Positions 48,360-60,130 are shown, numbered from the stretch's first letter. The stretch: 64,000 nt of DNA from Megaleporinus macrocephalus (GCA_021613375.1 CM038704.1:29822582-29886581), one strand, 5' to 3'. The notes: generated from the letters alone by a model not told the origin. Numbers and translations are program-made.

Positions 48360-49135
48360 AAGGCCAAAGTTTTGTGTGACAGCTCTTTTCAGCAGCTGGC
48401 AGAAGTCTTTGTTCAGAAGAGTCTGAATTTTGTCCCTCTTTTCCACAGCATCCTCGTCTCTGCTTCCAGTGAACTGCAGTCCCTCAAATGACTAATAATC
48501 ATATCAAAGGTGTCATGTCACTCAGCAGATTTAAGTAAGAGGGCTTTGGAGCAGCATTTGCATGTGCCTAGCTGCCTGGGCTAAGAGGCTAATGCCATAA
48601 AGTACTGCAACGATGTGATTTAATGTAATCTGTCATGTCATATGCTAATCTTCAGCCTCTTCTGGCCGACTGTAAGTGAGGGAGAGGGAGGGGGGCAGGA
48701 GGAGGGGGGATGGAGAGAAGAGAGCTGTCCTTTTTTTTCCTCTCCTTCTTTTTTTTCCCCTGCCGTGATGTAGCCACTGCGTTTGGTCAGCTCAAATTGG
48801 TTCTGAGCAATAAGTACAGGACTCCAGTCACTTTGATAAGGTCACGCCTGTACATGTGTCTCTCTTTCTCCTTCTTTCGTTTCCTCTTTCTCCACCGCTC
48901 CCCCTCCTCTTCCCATCCATTTTCCTCCATCTGTATGTTGGAACAGCTGTTTCTTTCCGGATATTGCGTTTCAGGCTGAAGCGCCGGCTCTGTGGAGCTC
49001 AAACATCCCTCCCTATAAAAGACAAGGGCGGCCTGATAGGCTGCGATTTATGGTTATAAATAGCTTTTACAAATTGCTAATCTACCTCTCAGCCTCCTAA
49101 GTGCCTTTTCCTTTCAGTATTGCGTTATTGCACAA
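48360..49135. promoter_or_regulatory. Candidate conserved noncoding block
   Basis: Unique sequence with GAAGTACTGCAACGATGTGA-like mixed texture at 48597, a G-rich then pyrimidine-rich switch (48675-48765), and GGTTATAAATAGCTTTTAC (49050). The last matches a MEF2-like AT-rich core. No coding domain. The pyrimidine/purine parts explain the open frames. Confidence 0.25.
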
Positions 49136-49963
49136 CACTTTCTCATCAAAAAGTCAAACAGAGAGGCAGGAGATTTATTTCCAAGGCTTACTAAGGGAAA
49201 AGAAGCTGTCACCCCACACCATAGACCCCCACCCCCCAACCTCTTCACTCACTCCTCCATACCACCTCACTGTGTGTTAAGCGGTAAATAGACTGCCTTT
49301 GGACTTGGCTCCACTTGAGAGGACATGACACTGATTCTAACCCAGGACGTATCTGTACAGGAGGAAAGAGTGGGTGTGAGATGAGCATTAGTGTTCTGTA
49401 TCCAAAGATGTATCCATCTCTCATCCACATTAACGCAGGCGCCTAGTTTAGAGATTTCTCACCGTGAAAAAAAAAAGATCATAACAAGTGAAAGATATAG
49501 ACAAAGCCAAGGCCATTATTGTGGGTGTTGGGGTGCGTCTTAGCAGTTGTCACAAGCAAAAAAAAGAAATAGCCATATCAAACTCGTATTAACTCCTTAT
49601 TGCTTAAATTCGTATTATTTCTAGTAAATGAGCTAAAACTGTGTAAAGAATGTGAAGAAATAGCCATTATGTCAAACACATCTATGTATCGTGTTGCAGA
49701 GATAACCAGCTAGACCCATCCTCGTCTCGCAACACCACTTTGCACCTCAATAGGCGATTCCGCTGTAGCATGAGAGGATAAAGAAGTAGCTCTGCTCAAA
49801 CGGTATGTTCTAAGTTCTTCTCAGTCATGTTGAAGGTCCTGTTCCCAGTTAGATCATTTAAGGACAGACAGGACGCAACGATGACTAAAGCTCTGAGCAA
49901 GTGACAATTAAGACCACCGCTGCCCGCTCAAACAATAAACAATAACAAAAAAGCAATACAAGA
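49136..49963. other. Unannotated stretch
   Basis: No gene or repeat recognised. A ten-base A run occurs near 49468. Confidence 0.35.
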
Positions 49964-49971
49964 GTTACCAT

Positions 49972-50342
49972 CAAGGGCGTAGATTTGCACTTGGCATTGG
50001 TGGAGACGTATATATCTTCATTTTTGCTGCCATCCTCACCCGCTTTTCTTGCACAGCGAGTCTCACACATGACTGGAAAGTTCTCCTTCGAGTTTTGGCG
50101 CTGCTAACAACAAACGTAGCTACAAAGTCTCACGTGACAGCAGGGAACAGCACAGCCAATCACACTGGTCATATGTGTTACGAACTCGAGTAGAGAACGT
50201 AATTTAACCCTTTCTGCACCTCTAGGTTACGTTGACAGGGAAGTTTTTTGGAGAGGATCAAATTATTAATTAAGACAATTCAATAATCGCTGGATATTGA
50301 TGGGGGCACGTCACATCCGTCTATGCTAATTCTACGCCCTTG
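49972..50342. mobile_element. hAT-type non-autonomous element with 8-bp target duplication
   Basis: The left end CAAGGGCGTAGATTTGCA is the inverse of the right end GCTAATTCTACGCCCTTG, with the first 12 bases perfect. GTTACCAT flanks it on both sides (49964-49971 and 50343-50350). An 8-bp duplication and short terminal repeats are the hallmark of hAT transposons. The length is 371 bp and there is no transposase, so it depended on enzyme from elsewhere. Confidence 0.9.
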
Positions 50343-50350
50343 GTTACCAT

Positions 50351-50795
50351 TGTTGCTTTCCACCACTGGAGATGCTCTTGGTGAGTAAAGAGATGATGTT
50401 TGATGCTGAACTTGCACCGTTTCTTCTGGACTGTTTAGTAAACAGCTGTTAATGCTAACATTGAGCAGAGGGACTGTTCATTTCATTGTCTCTCATGACA
50501 GCAGAGAACACCACAACTTTCTGGTGATAAGTTACCCCCTATTGTTTAAATTATGAATTCTAGAAGTTACATCATCCTACATATTGCTCCTTTGAAGTCT
50601 GCCTGCAATCAAAATGGACCATTTTTCACCAGGTAAGTTCATATTAAAGCTATTCTAAATTCTGGGTTCTGGCAATTTGGGGACTTCTTCGATGGAAAGT
50701 GTAATTGCAGCCAGTGTAGAGAAGAGCATTTAGCCATGTTGGTTATGTTTTGGATCCCTTCCCCAAGCAGATGAATTTGGTGATCGTGAGCACAT
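50351..50795. other. Unannotated stretch
   Basis: Unique-looking sequence without a recognised gene. Confidence 0.35.
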
Positions 50796-50799
50796 AATT

Positions 50800-51000
50800 G
50801 AAGGAGAATTCAAGTCAACATTTATTTAAATAGAGCATTTTTTTCAACGGAAGTTACCACAAGGCAGGTTTACAAACAATCTGGGTTGAAGTCTCTAGTA
50901 AAAAGGCCCAGGGCCATGGCGGCAAGGTAAACTTCCCAAGAACAAGAGAAAAAAATCTTGAGAGGAACCAAGACACTCCTATGTAATTCTCACTGTCACT
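50800..51000. repeat. Teleost interspersed repeat with TTGAGAGGAACCAAGAC motif
   Basis: TCAACATTTATTTAAATAGAG (50815), CCACAAGGCAGGTTTACAA (50858), GGCGGCAAGGTAAACTTCCC (50920) and CTTGAGAGGAACCAAGACAC (50958) follow in the order of a repeat very common in teleosts. It has no coding capacity. Confidence 0.65.
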
Positions 51001-52050
51001 TAGGTTTTAAGCATGTTCTTTAACTAGCTATTGTGTATATTGTTAAAACTATGCCATGCCACTGGACAACACATCTACTATTCCTCATTATGAGATTGTG
51101 GAACACTTGCCTTATTCGAGGCATTATAAAATTAGTAAAAAATATCTAGAACTGTAGTCTAGAAGAAGAACATTCTCGTAATATACTTGTAATAAGAAAT
51201 ATCATATGCGGTCTCCATAATCAAGATGTGATGGTTCATGAATATACAAGGATGATTCCAGTTTTCCTGCAAAATCACCTGAAGTATGAATATCTTTAAC
51301 ATGGTTGCCCATTAATAAAAAATACAATGTAGTTTATCTTCCAGTGAGTAAGGATATATTTTTGTATATTCTTTGTATTGTTTATATTTTCATTCATTTG
51401 ACATAGAAGTTTAAATTTTTGGCTATACTTTGGCTTCCCAAATATAAAATAAATCTTGTTGTGACTAGTATATTTGCCTCAGTGTGTTTGGTCTGGTAGG
51501 GAGACACCTTCCTCTTTAACAGGCTGTAACAAATCTAACAGTTAATACCTCAGGCTGTGTAAATTATATGAATGGCTTATGTGTGTATTACTGACAATTG
51601 GATGTTCTGCCAGTTACAATTCAGATAGCTTTTTTATTATTACTAAAGTAGTAGTAATAGTAGGAGTAATAGTGGTATTAGTATTATCTTATAAGAATTT
51701 TATGTTAAGATTATTAAGGTTATTGTTTTATTGAAGTTCGCTACTCAAATTACACCAAGACTACAAAATCTTTATCAAAGCAACGATTTAAGTTATGTGT
51801 TCTGCTACAGTATTCAGGATGTCATTTAGAAATGATCTATCCACTTTAACTTGCAACCACTTCTGCTGTTACTCCATGTTTTCATGGGCTAAAGGATCAC
51901 TTGAAGTCAACCATGCAGAACTAAGTAAAATTCGAAAAAGTCTCTGATGAAAACTCTCAGGTGCTCTGATATAGTTCTATAAAAGCACTGTCACAAAACA
52001 CTGAACTCTGACCCTATAAGAAGAATGCTGTATAAGGACTCATTTATTGA
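51001..52050. other. Unannotated AT-rich stretch
   Basis: An irregular TAGTAGTAATAGTAGG run lies at 51640-51690. No gene. Confidence 0.35.
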
Positions 52051-52059
52051 ACTACAGAA

Positions 52060-52370
52060 CAGGTATTATTTGGTTCTGGTATACAGACACCTAAGTGCTG
52101 AGTTTTTAAACGCTGTGTCCATTCACTGTCCACTCTATTAGACACTTCTACCTCATTGGTCCATCTTATAAATGTACAGTCAGAGACAATAGCTGCTGCT
52201 TCGTTTGTGTTTGTAGTTTTCTTGTTCTTCATCACAAGATGCTGCCCACGGGATGTTGTTGGCTGAATAGTTTTTGGTTGGTGTACTATTTTCAGCCCAG
52301 TATTGACAATGAGGTGGTACAAAATCCCACCTCCGCCTGATCCACTCATACCAGTGCAACACACATGAAT
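52060..52370. repeat. Family C repeat, copy 3
   Basis: TGTCCATTCACTGTCCACTC then TATTAGACACTTCTACC (52117-52150), CAGTCAGAGACAATAGCTGC (52179) and CCTGATCCACTCATACCAGT with GCAACACACA (52336-52363) are hallmarks of this fish repeat. Confidence 0.65.
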
Positions 52371-52389
52371 ATATTTAGAACTTGCTGTA

Positions 52390-53395
52390 ATAATTCAGAA
52401 TTTGTTATTCCATCAATGACGGCACTTGACACTGGCACAAATGTAGCAAACCTCCACCATATTTCACTGATGGGATAAGGTTCTTATGCTGGAGGGCAGT
52501 GTTTCCTCTCTCCAAACATAACAATGCTCATTTAAGTCCTAGTTTGGACTCGTCCATTAAAACATCCAAAAACAGTTGTTGAGTAGCATTCTAGCTATTT
52601 TCACAATCTGTCTGTAGAATGCTGGAGTGCAAACTCTTTAAAGAGGGTTTTGCCTGGTAAGTCTTTTGTGTCATGACACACTTTCACAAGCATGTTCTGT
52701 GAAGATCTGATTTTGATAGATCCTTGTTCTTTAAATACAACAGGACAGCCTCTCACACCTGAGTGTCATTACATTTAAAACGTTTGTCTCTAATTTTGAT
52801 TACCTCCCAATCTTACAGGTTTACGTACTTTAGCCCCTTAGACCCAGTGCAGGTGGTGGGAGACAGGAGGATGTTAGCCAAGCTGGCATCCATGCTGGAA
52901 AATGACTCTCACACCATGCATGAGACTCTGGCAGCACTGGGCAGCTCTTTCACCGGCAGGCTGCTTCACCCCAAGTGTATGAAGGAGTGGTGTCACTGGT
53001 CCTTCCTTCCTGCTGCTGTTAGCCTCACAAGCAGCACTGTTCCCAGCAGACCACACACACACACTTAAATTTCACACACACACTTGAACTCTATACTCTT
53101 ACAGGAAATAAGAGTTTTTTCAATGCAACATAACAATGTGTTTCCATTTTCCCTGTGTAAATAAGAATTAATGCACAATTACCTGCAATTATTTGTAAAT
53201 TATATTGTTCAGAGTTTTTAACTTTTATTACTTATAATATTTTATTGTTTTATACTGTACTTTTAATTTATCTATTTTTTTGTACGGAGTGCCTTAACAT
53301 CCCTTTGCTGCTATAACACTGTGAATTCCCCCACTGTAGGACTAATAAAGGATTATCTTATCTATTACCACTCACAATTATGTAATATTGAATTA
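52390..53395 (-). repeat. Old Tc1-like-type DNA repeat, interrupted by a LINE
   Basis: The left part (52450-52836) has TCACTGATGGGATAAGGTTC then TTATGCTGGAGGGCAGTG, TCTGTAGAATGCTGGAGTGC, TCTTTAAAGAGGGTTTTGCC, TTTTGATAGATCCTTGTTCT and TTTACGTACTTTAGCC, the order of a common vertebrate repeat read on its antisense strand. The repeat then resumes at about 53368 with CACTCACAATTATGTAATAT. The two halves join directly once the LINE segment between them is removed. Confidence 0.65.
52838..53366 (+). pseudogene. 3' end of a non-LTR retrotransposon (LINE)
   Basis: The frame across 52838-53068 encodes DPVQVVGDRRMLAKLASM, then HETLAALGSSFTGRLLHP and SFLPAAVSL. This resembles the very C-terminal end of ORF2 of Rex1/L2-like fish LINEs (a short R-SFIP-A-L motif before the stop). 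An untranslated tail follows, closing with AATAAAGGATTATCTTATCT, the typical 3' signature of these elements. Only about 530 bp are present, so the insert is strongly 5'-truncated, as is usual for LINEs. It sits inside an older DNA repeat. Confidence 0.7.
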
Positions 53396-53396
53396 T

Positions 53397-53456
<60 letters not shown>
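53396..53456. repeat. (GATA)n microsatellite, about 61 bp
   Basis: Perfect GATA units, about 30 bp beyond the LINE tail. Confidence 0.97.
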
Positions 53457-54483
53457 CAGTTTTATATGTATTTCTTTAAATCATCAACTAAGAACACCTT
53501 TATCAGATCTCAAAACCCACAAATTGCTCCCTGAAGTTTTCAGAGAGGAAATAATGATTATTTCTTTAAAAACTAGCAACACTTAATATGATGACACTGA
53601 TGCACATGTGAGCAATTACACTTGCTCTCTACTTGTTTTGGTCTACTAGTCTGAGCCACCGAGTCACTGCAGTGTTAGTTAATAAAAACAGACATATATG
53701 AATAGTGTTTCATCTGAGCAGCACTTGGCTCGTGTGCCTCGGTTCTCTCCATTGCCTCCAAGTCTCTCCCTAATGAGTCTGACTGCCTTAATTGTGAAAT
53801 ATGTTTTCACATCTGAGTCGTCCTCAAATCCCCATAAATAAAATGATAGTGGAATGAAAATGAGACTGGGGGAGACGAAAAGAGTCCTGGCAAATCTTGC
53901 TTGCTCTTGCTTTGAACCATTTTCCTGTTAGAAATGTGAAAAAGTGTAACCATATTTAATGCGGCTATTATACAGCTCCCACTGGAGGGCCTTTGGAGTG
54001 CTGTCGTACTGTGTATTAAAAACTCTCCCCAGAAAGAAGGCATCTGTATCAAAGTAATCAGATTGAGATTAGTAAGAAAGAATTCCTTTACAACTGTAAA
54101 AAAAATAGCGAATTGTGCAAAGTACTATGCCTTAAAGGGCCCATATAATTAAAACCAGAAGATTATAAGCTTTTAAAGGAGGTAGCAAATAGAAAAATCT
54201 GATTTAAACACTTTTTTTTTACACTTTTACAAGTACCATCCACTCCTCAGATCACGTAGTCCATATACTCAAGCCAAGTTCAACAACAGCCTGTATAGAA
54301 TTCACTGTTGTTGTCATAAAGAAAAACATTTACATTTATTCATGTGATATGCCTATAGCATTGTAGCCCCACTCATTTACACTGAACTTGAAGGGTTGAA
54401 GGGTTTCAGCTCAGAGAGCTGTTTGCATGAGACGCAAAACATAATAGCCAATCAGAATAGACATTCTTTACATATATTACATA
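53457..54483. other. Unannotated stretch
   Basis: No gene or repeat recognised. Confidence 0.35.
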
Positions 54484-54975
54484 CATACAATTCCAAAAAA
54501 AGTTAAGAAACATGTAAATAGCAGGATTTTTTTATCTACTTAGGCCTGTCATTTGACCTATATTTAAAATTGGCACACTTCTGTGATAAAATCACTGCAT
54601 GGGTTTGGGAGTTCTTTGACAAACTACTGTCAGTAAATCCTGTTGGTAGTTGCATCCATAAATGTTATAAAACATATACTATGCATAGTGAAAGCCATAT
54701 ATCAATAAAATCCATATTACTGATATCATGGGGCTTGAGCTCATCTGAAATTGACTGACACACATTGGCATGTATAGTGCCCTGATGAGTCAACCTTTCA
54801 GACCGTTTGTGAAAATAATGGAAAATAATTGTGTTCTCCAGGGCAAAGCAAAAAAGGGCCACCTAGAATGTTTCTACAGTAATGTTCAAAACCCAGCATT
54901 TGTCATGGAATACAGGGATATCAGTGGGTAATATCTTTGAAAGCACCATTAATGCATTACGCTGGTCTAATTGTA
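54484..54975 (+). pseudogene. Mariner/Tc1-like relic, family M, copy 2
   Basis: It begins ACAATTCCAAAAAAAGTTAA (54487), a decayed form of the family terminus. It continues with AAAATCACTGCATGGGTTTG then GGAGTTCTTTGACAAACTAC then TGTCAGTAAATCC (54588-54640), GAAAGCCATATATCAATAAA (54691), GAGCTCATCTGAAATTGACT (54739) and CCTGATGAGTCAACCTTTCA (first-Asp region, 54781). It stops after CATTAATGC at 54956, so the C-terminal half is lost. Confidence 0.72.
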
Positions 54976-55170
54976 TCCTATTGAAAAGGTTCAAACGATT
55001 TCAAACGACCAGGTAAAAATGAGTCATGATCACACAAACATTATTAGTAGAAAATTAAATACAAGAACGATTGGGTATATGAAATCTTTAAGGATGCAGT
55101 GACACTGTTGGACTCTTGTCTTAGTTTTGGCAAAAGGTTGATCTGCCAAGTGCAATGGCTCCATCTGAGG

Positions 55171-55172
<2 letters not shown>

Positions 55173-55237
<65 letters not shown>
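55173..55237. repeat. (TA)n microsatellite, about 65 bp
   Basis: An uninterrupted TA run, 70 bp to the left of the hAT element. Confidence 0.97.
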
Positions 55238-55240
<3 letters not shown>

Positions 55241-55308
55241 TCTTGAGTCAGACACCACTACTAAAAATCTTGCTTTTGGCTCAAATGTGTATTGATCTCA
55301 GTCTTGAT

Positions 55309-55776
55309 CAGGGCTGGACTGGTAATCTGGCGTACTGGGCATTTGCCCGGTGGGACGACAGTCCTCAGGGGCCAATGCTGTTGGATTTTTTTTCTTCCCT
55401 TTTTTTTTTTTAAAGGGGCTCACAATTTAGAGGGGGCAGTCCATTGGCCCATCTTCAATATAGACAGTGGACTGAACCAATCAGGATATTGGACGAAAGA
55501 GGCCCCACCCTTTCTCTAAGTTTCAGTGTTAAACGATTATTTGCTAGGCTTCTAAAGTACAGTGATTTACAATGATTAATCATAAATTTCTAATAAGGCA
55601 AAAAGTTATTTTTTTTAATATGATGCTGTTATTATTCAATAATATATGATCATAGTAAAATGCATTCCTTCACTGAACACGTACATAAATTATTGGTTGG
55701 TTGTGCTCCGCTAATTATGGCGGGCTGGTGTAAGCCAAAAATGCCAGGGTTGATTTTTTGTCCCAGTCCAGCCCTG
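55309..55776. mobile_element. hAT-type non-autonomous element with 8-bp target duplication
   Basis: The left end CAGGGCTGGACTGG and right end CCAGTCCAGCCCTG are perfect 14-bp inverted repeats. GTCTTGAT flanks the unit on both sides (55301-55308 and 55777-55784). The length is 468 bp and there is no transposase. The interior has a T run (55387-55411) and a G-rich AGAGGGGGCAGTCC. The intact duplication and termini point to a fairly recent insertion compared with other repeats here. Confidence 0.93.
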
Positions 55777-55784
55777 GTCTTGAT

Positions 55785-56600
55785 TCAGCCCTGGTATTCT
55801 TGACTATATCATTACTTAGTATTTCCAGTCTTATTATTTTACACTTCATACTACAGTTACACTACACTTTACTTCAGGTACAAAACTGAAGAAAATGTAA
55901 TGGCTGTAAATAGATCCGAGTGCTATAGCTGGTTTACTTCTGTAGCCAAAGACGCATTCCTCTCACCATGAGTGGTGTTTCCCTGCTTCTTCATCAAAGT
56001 CAGGCCCATACAAATGGTTAGAGAGATGAAGGGAAATCTGTCTTGAGCGACCCCGTCACCCAAATACCAGCAAATGAAAAATCCATCCTTAGAGCTGGGG
56101 CCGAAGCTGCGGCGTGCACTTTCAGCTTCTGAAAAGACACAATTACATCCCCACCCCCCATCGTGCTGGGGGAGGTGGCATTTCATGCTGGTGGTCCACA
56201 TTGCAAACTCACTGTGGCAATGCCTGGACCCCTTTGATCTCCACACAAGGAGCCATCCAAGGATGACACGAGAGGTGGTGTAAGAGAGCAAGGTTTGTAT
56301 ACAGGGGAGTGTGTGTGTATGTGTGCATAGCATAGTGAGGGGCTCCTTGTTGTTAAAAACAAATGTTTGTAAATGGTTCTTGGCTTGGGTGTGGAGTTTG
56401 AGTGAAAAAACCTTTACCTTTACATTTCCTGGAGGCTCTTAAAAAGTCCTTCACATTAGGACATCCCATTTCTATAAATCATTGTGTCAATCATCCAATA
56501 CAATAAAAATTGTTCTTCAGTGTTTTCACTGATTTTCATTATTTTCAAGAGGGTTACATTTAATTTGAAGACTAAAGGTAACAATTAAGATGAAAAGGTC
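55785..56600. other. Unannotated stretch, partly unique
   Basis: The minus strand has a 136-codon frame (55923-56333) without domain. The 56060-56280 part is GC-richer, unique and could be a conserved noncoding element. A TG run lies at 56311-56324. Confidence 0.3.
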
Positions 56601-56604
56601 AACT

Positions 56605-56810
56605 GGAAAGTTGGGACTGATGGCTTTCAGCTGTATATATGTGCTTGGTGTACTATGTTGCGCTGGTCTGTGGGGTTTGTTTGGTGGGGTAGTAGTGTAG
56701 TAGTATCCCTACCATCCACTTGAAGCGTGTGCTGTTGATGACCTGCCGATTATCGGGGCTGTCCAGTAGCACTGACATGCCCAATAAAGAGCATTTGTTC
56801 AAAAGTCAAA
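56605..56810 (+). repeat. Diverged second copy of the 16686-17012 LTR
   Basis: GGGACTGATGGCTTTCAGCT (56613), TGGTCTGTGGGGTTTGTTTG (56665), GTTGATGACCTGCCGATTAT (56733) and CCCAATAAAGAGCATTTGTT (56780) match 16790-16975 in order and strand. The LTR ends are not preserved. Confidence 0.55.
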
Positions 56811-58560
56811 GTGAACCCAGTGGCTATCTGCTCGAGAAAACTGAGACCAGTCAAGAACTGCAAGAGAGGAGCAGCACAGCAGAGAGGGTGGCGGTCGAAG
56901 AGTCTCAACAAGGCCTGACAGCACAGCTCACCTGACCCAGCAAGGGAAGGCCCAGAGACCGGGCCAGTACAGTGTGGCTTCATGGATGCAGAAAGTTGTC
57001 AGTGGCATGCTAGCAGAGAGCGAAGAAGGCTTCCAAAAGCCCTCAGAATCGACTTTGTGCCAAATTCTAGGATCATTCGCGCAGCTACAGCAGCTACAGC
57101 AGCTACAAACACTTACACACTGCAAAAACTTGGATTTTCATTTTGTAGTGGTTTGTCAGACACGTCATGCAGACTCTTAACAAATCTTAACAAATTCCAG
57201 CGTGATGCCAACAATAGCAAAAATGAACAAATGTGCAGTTTATAATTATATACACTGCTCAGCCTCCTGCCTATTTACCCAAGTTACTGGCATATTTTAC
57301 TCAGTTGTCGGCATATTTCACTCAGCTTCTGGCAACTTTTATTTAGTTACTGACATATTCCACTGTAGGTAGCATTTTAGAGAATCAGTGCATCCCTTTT
57401 TAGTGAATCACTTTTCAGTTAATCCAAAGTTTGCAACTTAAAACAAATCAAGCTTAAGCTTGATGTTTATCAACACTCTCACTGCTGTGCTATTTGACCA
57501 GGGCTGTCTCTGCATAGTTGAAAGTGTCCTTCCTGACTGACTAAGCCTGCCATCACCAATAATCACATTCCCAAACCCTGTAACACATGTGCTTCTGCTT
57601 CTGTGTTCATTAAAATACTTTAGACTTTTGGTTTTTAAAATAGATAACTTGAGACATAATGCTGTGACATGTGGAGAGCTGTTCTGATGGTCAATAAGAG
57701 AAACTCAAAGATTCAGAGATTCAGCGAAATGATTCAGCAGGGTGTTTTTTTTATTTTAAAGTGAGCGCACATCTGGTCATTGGAGCTGTTTTAGTTCCTC
57801 TTATATTGCAAGAGATCTTTATTGAGTGTGGCAGATAGGAGATGAAAGCGAGTCACTAAAGTCTCTTTGTTCCACCATTCACACGTGGCTGAAGTAGACA
57901 CCTCATCAGTAGATCATTTAGGCCTTCTTCATAAATGGAGGCTGCTCTCACTATTCCCTTGGATACAGTATTAGTCAGGCCAGGGTGAGAGAGTGAATGA
58001 GGAGGAACGGATTAAAGCTTCCTATCGGCACTGGAAACGTTTCATCTCCAGAACGACCAGAACAGAGAGACAGAGAGTGTCTCAGCTTCCAACCATGTGG
58101 TCTAGTTATCTCCCACCTTCAAGCTGTTTAGAGCTGAAGTTTTGACTCTAAATGGTTGTTAAAGGACATAAAGAAGACAGCAACATTACTTTTAATGAAA
58201 CAATGAACTGTCAAATATAAAAAAGGAAAGACAGTAGTAGACTGTACTCAGGGGTCCCTAGAACAGAAAAATGCATGAGATACCATTTCTTGTTTAGGTC
58301 TGTCAATTCATTTCAAAAGATATTAACTTATTGCTGTTATTGTCTTTTTGTTGTACATTTAATTTACAGTATATGATTAGAGTAATTGCATGTTAATCAA
58401 AAAGCTAGTTACATTATCAATAAATTATCATTAATAAGTACTACAAATATGTGACACTGAAAAGCATGGATCACTGCAAACAAATCATTTGTTATTTATC
58501 TATAACCTTTATTTAACTGGCACGAGTACAAATACATTTTATTTTGTATTTTGTAAATAT
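56811..58560. other. Unannotated stretch
   Basis: A short (GCAGCTACA)n run lies at 57080-57107. No gene or further repeat recognised. Confidence 0.35.
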
Positions 58561-58574
58561 GAACAAATTTAGAA

Positions 58575-59045
58575 TTCGTCTTGTTCAGGAATACTTTGGA
58601 AAACTTCGGAACCTTTGGAAATGCACCTCAAAACAGTATTCTGCAGGGAGAAAGCCTTACATCAGTTCTATACAGAAGTGCCATAGAGTTGCCTGAGAAA
58701 GGCATCTCAGATGGTCTAAAAAGACAGTGGAAATGTGTGCTGTGGTCAGAGGAGTGCATATTCAGGTTGTTTTTGGGAAAACAGATGCCAAGTTCACCAT
58801 GTCAAAGAAGAAAGGGGGCATCCAGACTTGTATGTGTTATGGTATTGGTATAGGTGACTTGTATGTGTGTGAAGATGTCACTGGGGAGGACTATATCAGG
58901 ATTTTAAAGAGACAATGTCTTTTCCTCGTAACTTCATAATTATTTCAGCAAGACAGTGGGAGCTTTGTAGACGTTTGCTTGATAGGCCTGCCTGCAGTTC
59001 AGATCTGGCTCCTATTGAACATGTACATGAGGAGAATCATTAACC
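58575..59045 (+). pseudogene. Mariner/Tc1-like relic, family M, copy 3
   Basis: The frame at 58727-58936 reads VHIQVVFGKTDAK, then MCYGIGIGDLYVCEDVTGED, the central DDE core (after the first Asp, which appears as WSEE in another frame: TGGTCAGAGGAGTGC at 58742). Further on, GCCTGCCTGCAGTTCAGATC then TGGCTCCTATTGAACATGTA (58987-59024) encodes the PDL-PIEH motif in decayed form. N-terminal coding and both termini are missing. Confidence 0.72.
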
Positions 59046-59239
59046 TGTAATTATATATAGTTATTTAGGTTAGGTTAGGTTTTTTAGTTAGGTTTTTTGG
59101 ATCATTCTTCAGTTCATGGTTTTTGTTTTTGTTTAATTTGTTTGGCATCCTGTACTGCTATAGGCTATATATGTTGCAGATTAAGCCACTGTTTACAGGC
59201 CCTGAACCAGGTTTGTCTTTGACCGTAATCCCCTTCAGT

Positions 59240-60130
59240 CATTTCAAAGTGTGGCAGGCTAAAGGTAGAATCAACAGCGCTTAGCATCTACTAGAACAGG
59301 GACATCATGAATCACTCCGGGCATGTCATGTACTATGGCAAGTGACTCGACGGCTCTGTTCTTAAGCCTAATCACACCCGCACACACTGCGCTTGATGCT
59401 TGAAGTCTCTGAAGTGATGTAAACGCAGCTGAACTTAACACATCCTGAATGCTTCCTATGCAGGGTTAACAGTGATGACATCTCCGCCCTTCGTCTTTAA
59501 AAACCTCTCTCTCGTTTTCCACTCTTGTCACAACCAGCCAGTTTCCTGGCCTTTCCCACCTCCCCTTCCCCAGCAGATTTATCCCTTATTTTATTTTAAT
59601 GCGCGAATTTAAAGTCATTATAGTATAAATACGAGTGGATAGGGATTGGAGGCCATTAGCATATGTTTCCCCCACTTGAGCATTAGCGATATACGGCTTT
59701 GGCATAGGGGGGAAATCTGTCTCTTATTAGTGACACAGGAGAATTGTGAGAGCATTATCATCCACGACTGGCCTGCTCCAACATCCATGTTTGTTAACCA
59801 CTATTTCTGCCACATGTCAGATAAATCAGCTCTTAGCATCCACTGCTCGTATTTATTGCCTTGTTTTTGTGTACTTACACACCTCCATGAGACGAACTGA
59901 TGAAGTTAATTTGATTAGAGAAGCATAAAAAGAATTATTCTCATGAGCAATCCTTCATTGGCAGGTGCAACATCGAGGTACAGCTTCTTCCATTATTGCA
60001 TTTACATATCATGCAATAAAGAACGTTTAAAATGATTTTAGGACGCTTACTTCTCCAGAACACCTGTGACGCCTCAAATCTGATTTACTGAATGTAATTT
60101 GTCTTTTGCTTTTCAGAGAATTGATACTAT
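59240..60130. promoter_or_regulatory. Candidate conserved noncoding block
   Basis: Unique sequence with GGCCATTAGCATATGTTTCC (59652), CTTGAGCATTAGCGATATAC (59676), GAAGTTAATTTGATTAGAG (59902) and CATTTACATATCATGCAATA (59998). There is no repeat signature and no domain. The texture is strongly like vertebrate enhancer blocks. Conservation is not tested. Confidence 0.3.

Noticed and set aside
55923..56333. 136-codon minus-strand frame
   Set aside because: It begins in a CA repeat (His-Thr run) and has no domain or splice structure.
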